DNA of 64,000 nucleotides from Streptomyces diacarni (GTDB lineage: Bacteria; Actinomycetota; Actinomycetes; Streptomycetales; Streptomycetaceae): positions 248,001 to 312,000 of the forward strand of contig NZ_QOIN01000046.1 in assembly GCF_003323715.1 (NCBI RefSeq), given 5' to 3'. The notes under the pieces were generated by a model. The model made no database searches and had not been told where the DNA came from. It was given only the letters and a program-made list of their open reading frames with translations. Below are positions 43,431 to 52,828 of the stretch, piece after piece (position 1 is the stretch's first letter; each line of letters begins with the position of its first letter). The position numbers were made by a program, and so were the translations under genes.

Positions 43431-43459
43431 GGGGAGGCCCGGCGTGGCGGGGTGCGGGC

Positions 43460-43819
43460 TCAGAGGCGGTCGACGACGCTCGGTGGGGCGAACAGATGGC
43501 GTGCGCGGTGTTCGAGGATGAAGCGTTCGGGAAGCTGGAACATCTCGGGGGACGTGCACTTGGCGCACGTCGGGTCCTCTTCGGGGAGTTGTTCGGAGTG
43601 CTGGACGGCGAGGTGTTCGGCGAGCCGGATCTGGGTGGTGACGACCGTGTCGAAGGGGTCGCAGTCCACGGAGGGGCCCAGCTCCTCCAGCGCGGCGCTG
43701 AAGACCTCGCCGGCCCGTTTCATCGCCCCGTACAGGTCCGCGCACGTCTCGCACCCCCACATCCAGGCCGGGGGCAGCGGCCACGTGTCCGCCGGGTCGG
43801 TGTCCCAGTCATCGTCCAT
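43460..43819 (-). CDS. Small Cys-rich protein, possible zinc site
   Basis: About 119 residues from ATG at 43819 (GTG at 43828 also possible; no good ribosome site for either). WMWGCETCADLYGAMKRAGE near 22 and DPTCAKCTSPEMF near 85 supply two CxxC pairs that could bind one zinc ion. The middle (TTQIRLAEHLAVQH) is helical. Similar short CxxC proteins accompany WhiJ-type loci, but the function is unknown. Confidence 0.62.
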   Translation of the reverse strand: MDDDWDTDPADTWPLPPAWMWGCETCADLYGAMKRAGEVFSAALEELGPSVDCDPFDTVVTTQIRLAEHLAVQHSEQLPEEDPTCAKCTSPEMFQLPERFILEHRARHLFAPPSVVDRL

Positions 43820-43925
43820 GCGGCTCACGGTAGTCAGCCGGGAGACGGAACGTCAGCGAGACGGGAGAAATGCGCCCGGCGGGGGCCGTCTTCTGGGACC
43901 GGGTGGCGTCCGCAGGGGAGGACGT

Positions 43926-43971
43926 GGGGCCCACCCCGGTGCAGGCACACCTGCGCACCGGGGTGGGCCCC
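43926..43971. terminator. Long hairpin after the pyruvate oxidase-like gene
   Basis: Arms of about 20 bp (GGGGCCCACCCCGGTGCAGG with its complement, one 2-nt bulge) 44 bp past the gene's stop. The only strong structure in the 43829-44014 gap. Confidence 0.75.
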
Positions 43972-44014
43972 GTGGGCACCGTGCCGGGCGTCGAGCCGCG
44001 GCCCGCGCCGCGGC

Positions 44015-45832
44015 TCAGTCGTGCTTGCGGCCCGGCAGGTTCTCGTACATGTCGGTGAGCTTCTGCCGGAAGCCGCGGGCGGCGATGCCCGTGCGTTCGG
44101 GGTCGCGGATGCCCGCCTTGACGGCCTTCTTGGCCTGTTCCTTCATGATGTGCGGTGGGATGGGGGCGATCTCGTTGTCGACGACGAATTCCAGGACGAC
44201 GGGGCGGTCGCTGGCGAGGGCCTCCTCCCAGGCGGAGGTGACCTTCTTCGGGTCGTCGCAGCGGATGCCCTTGAGGCCGGCGAGTTCCGCGTACTCGGCG
44301 TAGGGGAAGTCCGGCAGGTACTGCGATCCCTCGTACTTGGGGTCGCCTCCCATGGCGCGCTGCTCCCAGGTGACCTGGTTGAGGTCCTGGTTGTTGAGGA
44401 CGCAGAAGATCAGCGGCGGGGATCCGGCCATGCGGTCGGTGTACCGCTTGACGGTGATCATCCCGTTCATGCCGTTCATCTGGAACGCACCGTCACCGAC
44501 GAAGGCGATCACCGGGCGGTCGGGGTAGGCGAAGCGCGCGGCGATGGCGTACGGGACGCCGGGGCCCATGGTGGCAAGGGTGCCGGAGAGGGTGGCCTGC
44601 ATGCCCTTGCGGAGCTTGATGTGGCGGGCCCACCAGTTGGTGGCGGAGCCCGAGTCGGCGGTCAGGAGGGCGTTGTCCGGCAGCAGCGGGGAGACCTCGT
44701 GGGCGACGGCCTGCGGATTGATCTTGCCGTCGAAGGTCTGTCCTGCCCGCTTCTCCAGGACGTCGTCCCAGGTGCGGACGTTCTCCTCGATCTGCTCGCG
44801 CCAGGAGCGGTCCTCCTTGCGGTTGAGCAGGGGGAGCAGCTCCTTGAGCGTCTCCTTGGCGTCCCTGACGAGGTGGGCGTCCATCGGGTAGCGGATGCCG
44901 ATCATGCGGCCGTCGATGTCGATCTCGACGCCCTTGCAACTGCCCTCGTCGGGCAGCCACTCGGCGTAGGGGAAGCTGGTGCCGACCATGAGCAGCGTGT
45001 CGCAGTTCATGATCATCTCGTCGCTGGCCTTGGAGCCGAGCAGTCCGATGGGGCCCGTGACGAACGGCAGGTCGTCCGAGACGACCTGCCGGCCCAGCAG
45101 CGCCTTGGCGATGCCGGCGCCGAGCACCTCGGCGGTCTCGACGACCTCCGCCTCGGCGTTCGCCGCGCCCTGCCCGATGAGCATGGCGACCTTCTTGCCC
45201 TCGTTGAGGACGTCGGCCGCCTTGCGCAGCTCGTCCTTGTTGGGCAGCACCCGCGGCTGGCTCCAGCCGACGCTGGAGTAGACGGACCCGTGCGACTTGG
45301 GCGGCGAGGGTACGGCCTCGGACTCCTGGATGTCCTCGGGGACGATGATCGTGGCGACGCTGCGCATCGTCAGCGCCGTCTTGAAGGCCCGGTCGATCAC
45401 GTGCCGCATCTGGCCCGGGTCCATGACGATCTGACAGAAATCCGAGACGTCTGCGAAGAGGTGTTCGAGGGCGACTTCCTGCTGGTAGTGGGTGCCCTGG
45501 GCGAGCCGCTTCTGCTGCCCGACGAGCGCCACGACCGGCTGGTGGTCCAGTTTCGCGTCGTACAGGCCGTTGAGCAGGTGGATGGCGCCGGGCCCCGACG
45601 TGGCGGCGCAGACACCGACCTCGCCGGTGAACTTGGCGTGTCCGCACGCCATGAACGCGGCCATCTCCTCGTGCCGGCTCTGGATGAACTCCGGATCACC
45701 CTTGGCACGGTCGAAGGCGCCGAGCATGCCGTTGATGCCGTCGCCCGGGTACCCGTAGACCCGGTGGACTCCCCACTCGCGAAGGCGTGCCAGAACGTAG
45801 TCGGCTACTTGCTGCGCAATTGGTGCTCCCAT
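44015..45832 (-). CDS. Thiamine diphosphate-dependent enzyme, pyruvate oxidase (PoxB)-like
   Basis: 605 residues from ATG at 45832 (an upstream GTG at 45871 is less likely). Catalytic Glu lies in SRHEEMAAFMACGHAK near 50; ATSGPGAIHLLNGLYDA near 80; the central domain has LIGQGAANAEAE; the ThDP motif runs from FVGDGAFQMNG near 435 to NNQDLNQVTWEQRAMGG. Relatives decarboxylate pyruvate, giving acetate or acetyl phosphate. The C-terminus ends GFRQKLTDMYENLPG and lacks a clear membrane-binding helix. Confidence 0.9.
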   Translation of the reverse strand: MGAPIAQQVADYVLARLREWGVHRVYGYPGDGINGMLGAFDRAKGDPEFIQSRHEEMAAFMACGHAKFTGEVGVCAATSGPGAIHLLNGLYDAKLDHQPVVALVGQQKRLAQGTHYQQEVALEHLFADVSDFCQIVMDPGQMRHVIDRAFKTALTMRSVATIIVPEDIQESEAVPSPPKSHGSVYSSVGWSQPRVLPNKDELRKAADVLNEGKKVAMLIGQGAANAEAEVVETAEVLGAGIAKALLGRQVVSDDLPFVTGPIGLLGSKASDEMIMNCDTLLMVGTSFPYAEWLPDEGSCKGVEIDIDGRMIGIRYPMDAHLVRDAKETLKELLPLLNRKEDRSWREQIEENVRTWDDVLEKRAGQTFDGKINPQAVAHEVSPLLPDNALLTADSGSATNWWARHIKLRKGMQATLSGTLATMGPGVPYAIAARFAYPDRPVIAFVGDGAFQMNGMNGMITVKRYTDRMAGSPPLIFCVLNNQDLNQVTWEQRAMGGDPKYEGSQYLPDFPYAEYAELAGLKGIRCDDPKKVTSAWEEALASDRPVVLEFVVDNEIAPIPPHIMKEQAKKAVKAGIRDPERTGIAARGFRQKLTDMYENLPGRKHD

Positions 45833-46203
45833 TTCACGTGGTTGACGCGACGGTCCAGGCCCGAGTCCCACGCCGCGGACGCCCGCAAATCGGCCGATGC
45901 CGCCGACACCTCGGCCGTGGCCTGTGACGCCTTCGGCGGTGGCGTGCGTGTGGCCGTGGTGTGCGTGCGGCGGTGGCGTGCGTGCCGTGCCGGTCCGTCG
46001 GGCCGGGGGGCGCCGGATCGTGACGTGTCACCCGTTGTGGGGTGTGCGCTCCTGCCGTCAGGTCGCGTCGTGCGTCCGCCCGTGCCAGTGGCCGTTTCGC
46101 CGCCTCCGTGCGAGGTACCCATGGGCGGTCGGCGCAGCGAGACGGTAGGGCCCCGCGCGGTCGGGCGAGGGACCGCCGGGCGGTCGAGAGGAGACGGCTG
46201 AGG
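45833..46203. promoter_or_regulatory. Gene-free divergent region
   Basis: About 370 bp between the oxidase and the enolase-superfamily gene, expected to hold both promoters. GTGAC-GT-GTCAC at 46020-46031 is the only short dyad noted. No convincing -10/-35 pair or gene was found. Confidence 0.35.
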
Positions 46204-47406
46204 GTGACCAGAATGGGCGCGTCGCGGCAGACGCCTGGAACGGAGCCTGCACGTCCGGGCGGCTCCGCCGGTGTGGCGGACGGCGTGGAGGGGGTGAGCG
46301 TCGAAGGCGTGCGGGTCCACGCCTTCTCCGTGCCGACCGACGGGCCCGACGGTGCCGAGGAGGACGGCACGCTGCGCTGGGAGGCGACGACCGCGATCGT
46401 CGTCGAGGTGTTGGCCGGCGGCCGTATCGGTGTGGGCTACACCTACGGTGACGTCTCGACCGCCGGGTTCGTCGCCTCGCAGCTCGCCCCGCTGGTGACC
46501 GGCGGCGACGCGCTGGCGCCCGCCGCCCTGTGGCACCGGATGTTCGCCGCAGTCCGCAACGCGGGGCGGCCCGGGGTGGGCGCCATGGCGATCTCGGCCG
46601 TCGACATCGCCCTGTGGGACCTCAAGGCCAGGCTGATCGGTCTGCCCCTCTACCGCCTGCTGCCCGCCGTGCACGACCAGGTTCCCGTCTACGGCAGCGG
46701 CGGTTTCACCAACTGTCCGCACAGCCGGCTGGCCGACCAGCTCGCGGGCTGGGTCGAGCAGGGCATTCCACGCGTGAAGATCAAGACGTCCCGGCACCCC
46801 GGGCAGGACGCCGCGCGGCTGTCGGCGGCCCGCGAGGCCATCGGGCCCGACACCGAGCTGTTCGCCGACGCCAACGGTGCCCTCAGCCGCAAGGAAGCGC
46901 TCTACTGGGCGCGCCGGATGGCCGGGGAGTGGGACGTGCGGTGGCTGGAGGAGCCGGTCTCCTCGGACGACACCGCAGGGCTGCGGCTGCTGCGCGATCA
47001 GGGCCCCGGACGGCTGGAGATCGCCGCGGGGGAGTACGGCTTCGTCCTGGGAGACTTCGCCGCTCTGCTCCGGGCGGGTGCGGTGGACTGCCTCCAGGCG
47101 GACGTGACGCGCTGCGGCGGGATCACCGGGCTGCTTCAGGTCGCGAGGCTGGCCGCTGCGCACCGCGTGGACCTGTCGGCGCACTGCGCGCCCGCTGCCT
47201 CCGCCCACGCCTTCTGCGCCGTGGAGCGGCTGCGCCATCTGGAGTACTTCCACGACCACGTACGAGTCGAAGAGCGTCTGTTCGATGGCGTGCCGAGGCC
47301 GGTCGGCGGAGCGCTGCGGCCCGCCCACGACCGTCCAGGGCTGGGCCTCCAGGTGCGGTGGGCGGACGCCGAGCCCTACCGGGTGCACGGTCACCGCCCC
47401 GGCTGA
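46204..47406 (+). CDS. Enolase-superfamily (mandelate racemase-type) enzyme
   Basis: About 400 residues (GTG at 46204; ATG at 46213 with GAGGG also fits). Barrel: KxK base in PRVKIKTSRHPG near 195, metal ligands Asp in LFADANGAL near 220, Glu in VRWLEEPVSSDD near 245 and Glu in IAAGEYGFV near 272, and the second base region LSAHCAPAASAH near 320. The capping domain has GYTYGDVSTAG. This matches acid-sugar dehydratases or racemases of the mandelate racemase subgroup. The keto acid it makes could enter the 2-hydroxyacid chemistry next door. Confidence 0.87.
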   Translation: MTRMGASRQTPGTEPARPGGSAGVADGVEGVSVEGVRVHAFSVPTDGPDGAEEDGTLRWEATTAIVVEVLAGGRIGVGYTYGDVSTAGFVASQLAPLVTGGDALAPAALWHRMFAAVRNAGRPGVGAMAISAVDIALWDLKARLIGLPLYRLLPAVHDQVPVYGSGGFTNCPHSRLADQLAGWVEQGIPRVKIKTSRHPGQDAARLSAAREAIGPDTELFADANGALSRKEALYWARRMAGEWDVRWLEEPVSSDDTAGLRLLRDQGPGRLEIAAGEYGFVLGDFAALLRAGAVDCLQADVTRCGGITGLLQVARLAAAHRVDLSAHCAPAASAHAFCAVERLRHLEYFHDHVRVEERLFDGVPRPVGGALRPAHDRPGLGLQVRWADAEPYRVHGHRPG

Positions 47407-47408
47407 CG

Positions 47409-47441
47409 GCACCGCTGCGTCCCGTCGCGCCGCAGCGGTGC
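47409..47441. terminator. Terminator after the enolase-superfamily gene
   Basis: Perfect 11-bp stem GCACCGCTGCG / CGCAGCGGTGC with an 11-nt loop, starting 2 bp past the stop. Confidence 0.65.
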
Positions 47442-47496
47442 ACCGGCACACACCCGTAGCAGTACCGACGATTTTCACGATGGAAGGCGACCCGAC

Positions 47497-50400
47497 ATGG
47501 CCAAGACCTCCTCCGACCGCAGCGAGCAGATCCCCGCCAAGACCTCACCCACGGTCCCGGGGCCGCCGCGTGCCCGGCAGGTGATCGCCGTCGGGAAGCT
47601 GGCCAAGGCGCTCAAGGACGCCGTCGAGGGCGAGGTGCGCTTCGACACCGCCTCCAAGGCGCTCTACGCGCACGACGCCTCGAACTTCCGGCAGGTCCCC
47701 ATCGGAGTCGTCGTTCCCAAGACCCTCGACGACGTGGTCGCCGTCCACCGGATCTGCCACGAGTACCAGGCGCCCGTCCTCAACCGCGGAGGCGGCACCA
47801 GCCTGTCCGGTGAGACCGTCAACTACGCCGTCGTCATCGACCACTCCAAGTACCTCACCCGCATCGGGGAGGTCGACGGCGACAACCGTCGCGTCACCTT
47901 CCAGACCGGCGTCATCAACGAAGAGCTCAACCGCCACACCGGCGCCTCGCACAACCTCGTCTTCGGCCCCGACCCCTCCACCCACTCCCGCTGCGCCATC
48001 GGCGGCAACCTCGGCAACAACTCCTGCGGCACCCACTCGGTGCAGGCCCAGCTGTACGGGCCGGGGCCGCGCACCTCCGACAACGTGCACGCGCTGGAGA
48101 TCGTCACCCCCAAGGGCGACCGCTTCTGGGTCGGCGTCGACGAGGAGAAGGACCTGGAGTCGATCATCGCCGAGGGCGGTCCGAAAGGGGAGATCTACGC
48201 GCGCCTGCGCGACCTGCGCGACCGCTGGGCCGACACCATCAGGTCCTGCTACCCCTCGATCGCCGAGATGCCGCGCCGCGTGTCCGGCTACAACCTGGAC
48301 GAACTGCTGCCCGAGAACGGCTTCAACGTCGCCCGCGCCCTCGTGGGCACCGAGTCCACCTGCGCGACCGTCCTCCAGGCGCAGGTGCTGCTCACCCCGG
48401 CGCTGCTGGAGCGCACACTGGTCGTCGTCGAGTACGACCACCTGGTCGACGCCGCCAGGGACGCCGACATCTGCTGCCGCACCTTCCGGCCCATCGGCCT
48501 TGAGGCCCTGGACGAACAGCTCATCCAGGACCAGAAGCTCCAGCACATGAACCTCGCCTCCATCGAGCAGCTGCCCCGGCAGGGCGGCGCGGCGTGGCTG
48601 CTCGTCCAGTTCGGCGCCGACACCAAGGACGAGGCCAGGGAGCAGTCCGAGCGCTTCGCGCAGTGGCTGACCCAGGAGCGCGGCTACTCCCCAGGCCGCA
48701 TCACCACCAGCGACCAGGACGCCGAGACGGCGAAGGAACTGTGGACCGTCCGCGAGGGCGGCCTTGGCGCCACCGCCTTCCCGCCCGACGGCGACCACTG
48801 GCCCGGCTGGGAGGACTCCGCCGTACCCCCCGACAAGCTGGCCGACTACCTGCCCGCACTGCGTGAGCTGATGGACAAACACGGGCTGCGCGGCGCCATG
48901 TACGGGCACTTCGCGCAGGGCTGCGTCCACTCGCGCATCAGCTTCGACCTGCGTACCGCCGACGGGCTGGCCACCTACCGCGCCTTCATGGAGGAGGCCG
49001 CCGACCTGGTCAGCTCCTTCGGCGGCTGCCTCTCCGGAGAGCACGGCGACGGCCAGCAGCGCGGCGAGCTGCTGGAGCGCCAGTACGGCAGCGACCTCGT
49101 CCAGGCCATGCGCGAGTTCAAACAGATCTGGGACCCCGAGGCCAGGATGAACCCCGGCAAGGTCGTCGACCCCTACCGGCTGGACGAGGACCTCAAACTC
49201 GGCGCCGACTTCAACCCGCCGCACCCCGACGTGAAGTTCGCCTACGCCGAGGACAACGGAAACTTCGTCCACGCCAGCATGCGCTGCGTGGGCATCGGCG
49301 TCTGCCGTGTCCCCGAGCCGGACCAGACGATGTGCCCCAGCTACCAGGTCACCCGGGAGGAGAAGCACACCACGCGCGGCCGCGCGCGGCTGCTGCACGA
49401 GATGCTGCGCGGCGAGACCGTCAAGGACGGCTGGCAGTCCAAGGAGGTCGCCGACGCGCTCGACCTCTGCCTGGCCTGCAAGGGCTGCACCAACGACTGC
49501 CCCGTCAACGTGGACATGCCCACCTACAAGGCCGAGTTCCTCCACCACCACTACAAGTCGGTCCGCAGGTGGCGGCCCCGCAGCGCCTACGCCTTCGGCT
49601 TCATCGACCAGGCGGCGCGTCTCGCCTCCCGCATGCCGGAACTGGCCAACCTTCTCACCCAGGTACCGGGGCTCGCGCACCTGGCCAAGTTCGCCGCGGG
49701 CATCGACCGGCGCAGGCCGCTGCCCGCCTTCGCGCCGATGACCCTCCAGCAGTGGTTCCGCGAACGCGGCGGCACCGCCAACCCCGGCGGCCGTCCCGTC
49801 GTCCTCTTCCCCGACACCTTCAACAACTACTTCGACACCGACGTCGGCGTCGCCTGCGTCGAGGCCATCGAGGCCATCGAGGCCGCGGGCTGGGCCGTCA
49901 TCATGCCCGAAGCGCACGTGTGCTGCGGGCGCCCGCTCTACGACTTCGGCTTCCTGGACACCGCCGAGCGCTACCTGCGCACCGTATTGGACGTACTGCG
50001 GCCCCACGTGCGCGCCGACACCCCCGTCGTCGGCATGGAACCCAGCTGCCTGGCCGTCTTCAAGGACGAGCTGACCAAGCTCCTCCCGCACGACAACGAC
50101 GCCCGGCGCCTGAGGCGCAACGTGCACCACTTCGCCGAGTTCTTCGACACCTACGACATCACCCCGCCCCGGCTGCACGGCGCCGGCGACGCGCTGCTGT
50201 GGGGCCACTGCCACCAGCGTGCCACCGGCGGCACCGAGGCCGACCAGAAGCTGCTGGACAAGCTCGGCGTGAGCGCCGAGAACCTGACCGGAGGCTGCTG
50301 CGGCCTGGCCGGCTCCTGGGGCTTCGAACAGGGCAGGTACGACATCTCCATGGACTGCGGCGAACAGGCCCTGCTGCCCGCCGTCCGCGACGCCGCCCCC

Positions 50401-50709
50401 GCGACCGACATCGTGGCCAACGGCTTCTCCTGCAAGACCCAGATGGACCACGCGGGCACCGGCAGGCGCTCGGTGCACCTGGCCGAACTGGTCCGCCGCG
50501 CCTACCAGGGCTCCCGCGACGGTGACGGGGATCGCCCGGGCAAGCCCGTACCGGCGTGGCACCGGCGCGCCGCCCGGCTGGCCGCACCGGCCGCCGCGGC
50601 GGGAGCGGTGGCCGCCGCGGCCGCGCTGGCGGCAGGGCGCGCGGCACGAGCCAACCGGCGCTCGGGGCTCACGAGCCGCCTGAGGAGCGCGAGCGGCCTC
50701 GGGCGCTGA
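47497..50709 (+). CDS. FAD and Fe-S 2-hydroxyacid dehydrogenase (YdiJ-like)
   Basis: 1070 residues; ATG after GGAAGG. PCMH-type FAD domain: VLNRGGGTSLSGETVN near 90 and GGNLGNNSCGTHSVQ near 168. FAD-oxidase C domain (FGGCLSGEHGDGQQRGELLE near 510). Ferredoxin-like insert: MRCVGIGVCRV and LACKGCTNDCPVNVDMPTYK near 660. CCG domain: VCCGRPLYDFG near 808 and LTGGCCGLAGSWGFEQG near 930. The architecture is that of E. coli YdiJ-type D-2-hydroxyglutarate/D-lactate dehydrogenases, which pass electrons to quinone. The last 50 residues include an Ala-rich helix and Arg-rich end, which could bind the membrane. ctaD follows 14 bp later. Confidence 0.88.
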   Translation: MAKTSSDRSEQIPAKTSPTVPGPPRARQVIAVGKLAKALKDAVEGEVRFDTASKALYAHDASNFRQVPIGVVVPKTLDDVVAVHRICHEYQAPVLNRGGGTSLSGETVNYAVVIDHSKYLTRIGEVDGDNRRVTFQTGVINEELNRHTGASHNLVFGPDPSTHSRCAIGGNLGNNSCGTHSVQAQLYGPGPRTSDNVHALEIVTPKGDRFWVGVDEEKDLESIIAEGGPKGEIYARLRDLRDRWADTIRSCYPSIAEMPRRVSGYNLDELLPENGFNVARALVGTESTCATVLQAQVLLTPALLERTLVVVEYDHLVDAARDADICCRTFRPIGLEALDEQLIQDQKLQHMNLASIEQLPRQGGAAWLLVQFGADTKDEAREQSERFAQWLTQERGYSPGRITTSDQDAETAKELWTVREGGLGATAFPPDGDHWPGWEDSAVPPDKLADYLPALRELMDKHGLRGAMYGHFAQGCVHSRISFDLRTADGLATYRAFMEEAADLVSSFGGCLSGEHGDGQQRGELLERQYGSDLVQAMREFKQIWDPEARMNPGKVVDPYRLDEDLKLGADFNPPHPDVKFAYAEDNGNFVHASMRCVGIGVCRVPEPDQTMCPSYQVTREEKHTTRGRARLLHEMLRGETVKDGWQSKEVADALDLCLACKGCTNDCPVNVDMPTYKAEFLHHHYKSVRRWRPRSAYAFGFIDQAARLASRMPELANLLTQVPGLAHLAKFAAGIDRRRPLPAFAPMTLQQWFRERGGTANPGGRPVVLFPDTFNNYFDTDVGVACVEAIEAIEAAGWAVIMPEAHVCCGRPLYDFGFLDTAERYLRTVLDVLRPHVRADTPVVGMEPSCLAVFKDELTKLLPHDNDARRLRRNVHHFAEFFDTYDITPPRLHGAGDALLWGHCHQRATGGTEADQKLLDKLGVSAENLTGGCCGLAGSWGFEQGRYDISMDCGEQALLPAVRDAAPATDIVANGFSCKTQMDHAGTGRRSVHLAELVRRAYQGSRDGDGDRPGKPVPAWHRRAARLAAPAAAAGAVAAAAALAAGRAARANRRSGLTSRLRSASGLGR

Positions 50710-50723
50710 GGGAGGGCGGCGAC

Positions 50724-52442
50724 ATGGTGTTGCGCTGGCTGACGACCACCGACCACAAGGTGATCGGCAACCTCTATCTCGTCACAGCGTTCTGCTTCTT
50801 CCTCGCGGCAGGCGCCCTGGCCATGGTGATGCGGGCCGAACTGGCACACCCGGGGATGCAACTCGTCTCCGAAGAGCAGTACAACCAGCTGTTCACCGTG
50901 CACGGCACCATCATGATGCTGCTGTTCGCCACCCCGCTGTTCGCCGGGTTCGCCAACGCGATCATGCCGCTGCAGATCGGCGCACCCGACGTGGCCTTCC
51001 CCCGGCTGAACGCCTTCACCTACTGGGTTTACCTGCTGGGCGGGCTCATGGTCGTCAGCGGATTCCTCACCCCCGGCGGCGCGGCGGACTTCGGCTGGTT
51101 CGCCTACGCGCCGCTCAACGGGCCGCAGCACAGCCCCGGCATGGGCGGCGACCTGTGGACCATGGGGCTGTCGGTGGCCGGTCTGAGCACCATCCTCGGC
51201 GCCGTCAACTTCATCACCACCATCATCTGCCTGCGCGCCCCCGGCATGACGATGTTCCGGATGCCGCTGTTCACCTGGAACGTGCTGTTCACCTCGATCC
51301 TGGCCCTGTTCGCCTTCCCCGTGCTGTCCGCGGCGCTGCTGGCCCTGGAGGCGGACCGCAAGTTCGGGGCGCACGTCTTCGACGCGGCCAACGGCGGCGC
51401 CGTCCTGTGGCAGCACCTGTTCTGGTTCTTCGGGCACCCGGAGGTCTACATCGTCGCGCTGCCGTTCTTCGGCATCGTCAGCGAGATCTTCCCCGTCTTC
51501 AGCCGCAAACCGCTGTTCGGCTACATCGGGCTGGTGGGCGCGACGGCCGGCATCACCATGCTCTCCGCCGTGGTGTGGGCACACCACATGTTCGCCACCG
51601 GTGCCGTCCTGCTGCCCTTCTTCTCCTTCATGTCGTTCCTGATCGCGGTACCGACAGGCGTGAAGTTCTTCAACTGGATCGGCACCCTGTGGCGCGGCTC
51701 GCTCAGCTTCGAGACACCGATGCTGTGGTCCGTCGGCTTCCTCGTCACCTTCCTCCTCGGCGGCCTCAGCGGCGTCCTGATCGCCTCACCGCCGCTGGAC
51801 TTCCACGTGACGGACAGCTATTTCATCGTCGCCCACCTGCACTACGTCCTCTTCGGCACCGTCGTCTTCGCCATGTTCGGCGGGTTCTACTTCTGGTGGC
51901 CCAAGTTCACCGGGCGGATGCTGAACGAACGCCTGGGCAAGGTGCACTTCTGGATGACGCTCGTCGGCTTCCAGACCACCTTCCTGGTGCAGCACTGGCT
52001 GGGCGCCGAAGGCATGCCCCGCCGGTACGCCGACTACCTGCCGGCCGACGGCTTCACCGCCCTCAACAGCGTCTCCTCGCTCGGCGCCTTCCTCCTCGGC
52101 GTCTCCACCCTCGTCTTCGTCTACAACGTGTGGTGGACGACCACCCACGCCCCGAAGATCGACGAGGACGACCCCTGGGGCTTCGGCCGCTCCCTGGAGT
52201 GGGCGACCTCCAGCCCGCCGCCCCGCCACAACTTCGTCGCCCTGCCGACCATCCGCTCCGACTCGCCCGCCTTCTGGCTCCACCACCCCGAAGCCGCGGA
52301 AGGAGCGGCCATCGTCGAGCCGGGCGCCCCCGAGAGCCCGGGCGTGGCGCCTGTCGGGCCGGACGAGCCGCCCAGCCCCGAAACTCCCGCCATACAGGAC
52401 CCCGCCTCCCAGCAGCCGCCCACGAAGGGGAAGCTCTCGTGA
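50724..52442 (+). CDS. ctaD: Cytochrome c oxidase subunit I paralogue
   Basis: 572 residues with 12 predicted helices; ATG after GGAGGGCGGC. Heme a3/CuB site: FWFFGHPEVYIVALP near 240 (CuB His, cross-linked Tyr, channel Glu), AVVWAHHMFATG near 290 and VAHLHYVLFG near 373; the first heme a ligand is in TVHGTIMMLLF near 60. No ctaC (subunit II) or ctaE (III) gene is in the window, so this is a stand-alone paralogue that must borrow CuA-bearing subunits. The last 60 residues are Pro-rich. Stop overlaps ctaF by 4 bp. Confidence 0.92.
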   Translation: MVLRWLTTTDHKVIGNLYLVTAFCFFLAAGALAMVMRAELAHPGMQLVSEEQYNQLFTVHGTIMMLLFATPLFAGFANAIMPLQIGAPDVAFPRLNAFTYWVYLLGGLMVVSGFLTPGGAADFGWFAYAPLNGPQHSPGMGGDLWTMGLSVAGLSTILGAVNFITTIICLRAPGMTMFRMPLFTWNVLFTSILALFAFPVLSAALLALEADRKFGAHVFDAANGGAVLWQHLFWFFGHPEVYIVALPFFGIVSEIFPVFSRKPLFGYIGLVGATAGITMLSAVVWAHHMFATGAVLLPFFSFMSFLIAVPTGVKFFNWIGTLWRGSLSFETPMLWSVGFLVTFLLGGLSGVLIASPPLDFHVTDSYFIVAHLHYVLFGTVVFAMFGGFYFWWPKFTGRMLNERLGKVHFWMTLVGFQTTFLVQHWLGAEGMPRRYADYLPADGFTALNSVSSLGAFLLGVSTLVFVYNVWWTTTHAPKIDEDDPWGFGRSLEWATSSPPPRHNFVALPTIRSDSPAFWLHHPEAAEGAAIVEPGAPESPGVAPVGPDEPPSPETPAIQDPASQQPPTKGKLS

Positions 52443-52828
52443 AACCCGAAGCCGTCCTCTTCGCGGGTGTCGCCGGCTTCTTCGCCTGCGTCACCGTGCC
52501 CTACGCGATCTGGTCGCGGGACCCGGCGGGGACCGCGGCCGTCCTGATCGCGTGTCTGATGGCGTCGCTGGTCTCGTTCTTCCTGACCGTGCAGTACAAG
52601 CGCCGCGGGGTACGTCCCGAGGACCGCAGGGACGGGGAGATCAGCGAACGGGCCGGGCCGCTGGCCTTCTTCCCCGCCCGCAGCCCGTGGCCCGCCATGA
52701 CCGCGCTCGGCGTCGCGCTGCTGGGCGCGGGCACGGTCATCGGGCTGTGGCTCTTCCTGATCGGGGTGGGCATCACCGGCGCCGCGGTGTGCGGATTCGT
52801 TTTCCAGTACGCCCGGACCGACCACTGA
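52439..52828 (+). CDS. ctaF: Actinobacterial cytochrome c oxidase subunit IV (CtaF-like)
   Basis: 129 residues; GTG in a GTGA overlap with ctaD. Four hydrophobic segments (VLFAGVAGFFACVTVPY, VLIACLMASLVSFFLTVQY, MTALGVALLGAGTVIGLWLF, GVGITGAAVCGFVFQ) match the 4-helix actinobacterial subunit IV that accompanies CtaD. Its last 56 bases are antisense to the 3' end of qcrB. Confidence 0.85.
   Translation: MKPEAVLFAGVAGFFACVTVPYAIWSRDPAGTAAVLIACLMASLVSFFLTVQYKRRGVRPEDRRDGEISERAGPLAFFPARSPWPAMTALGVALLGAGTVIGLWLFLIGVGITGAAVCGFVFQYARTDH

Noticed and set aside
46020..46031. GTGAC-GT-GTCAC as an operator
   Set aside because: Short 5-bp arms in an uninformative region; likely by chance.
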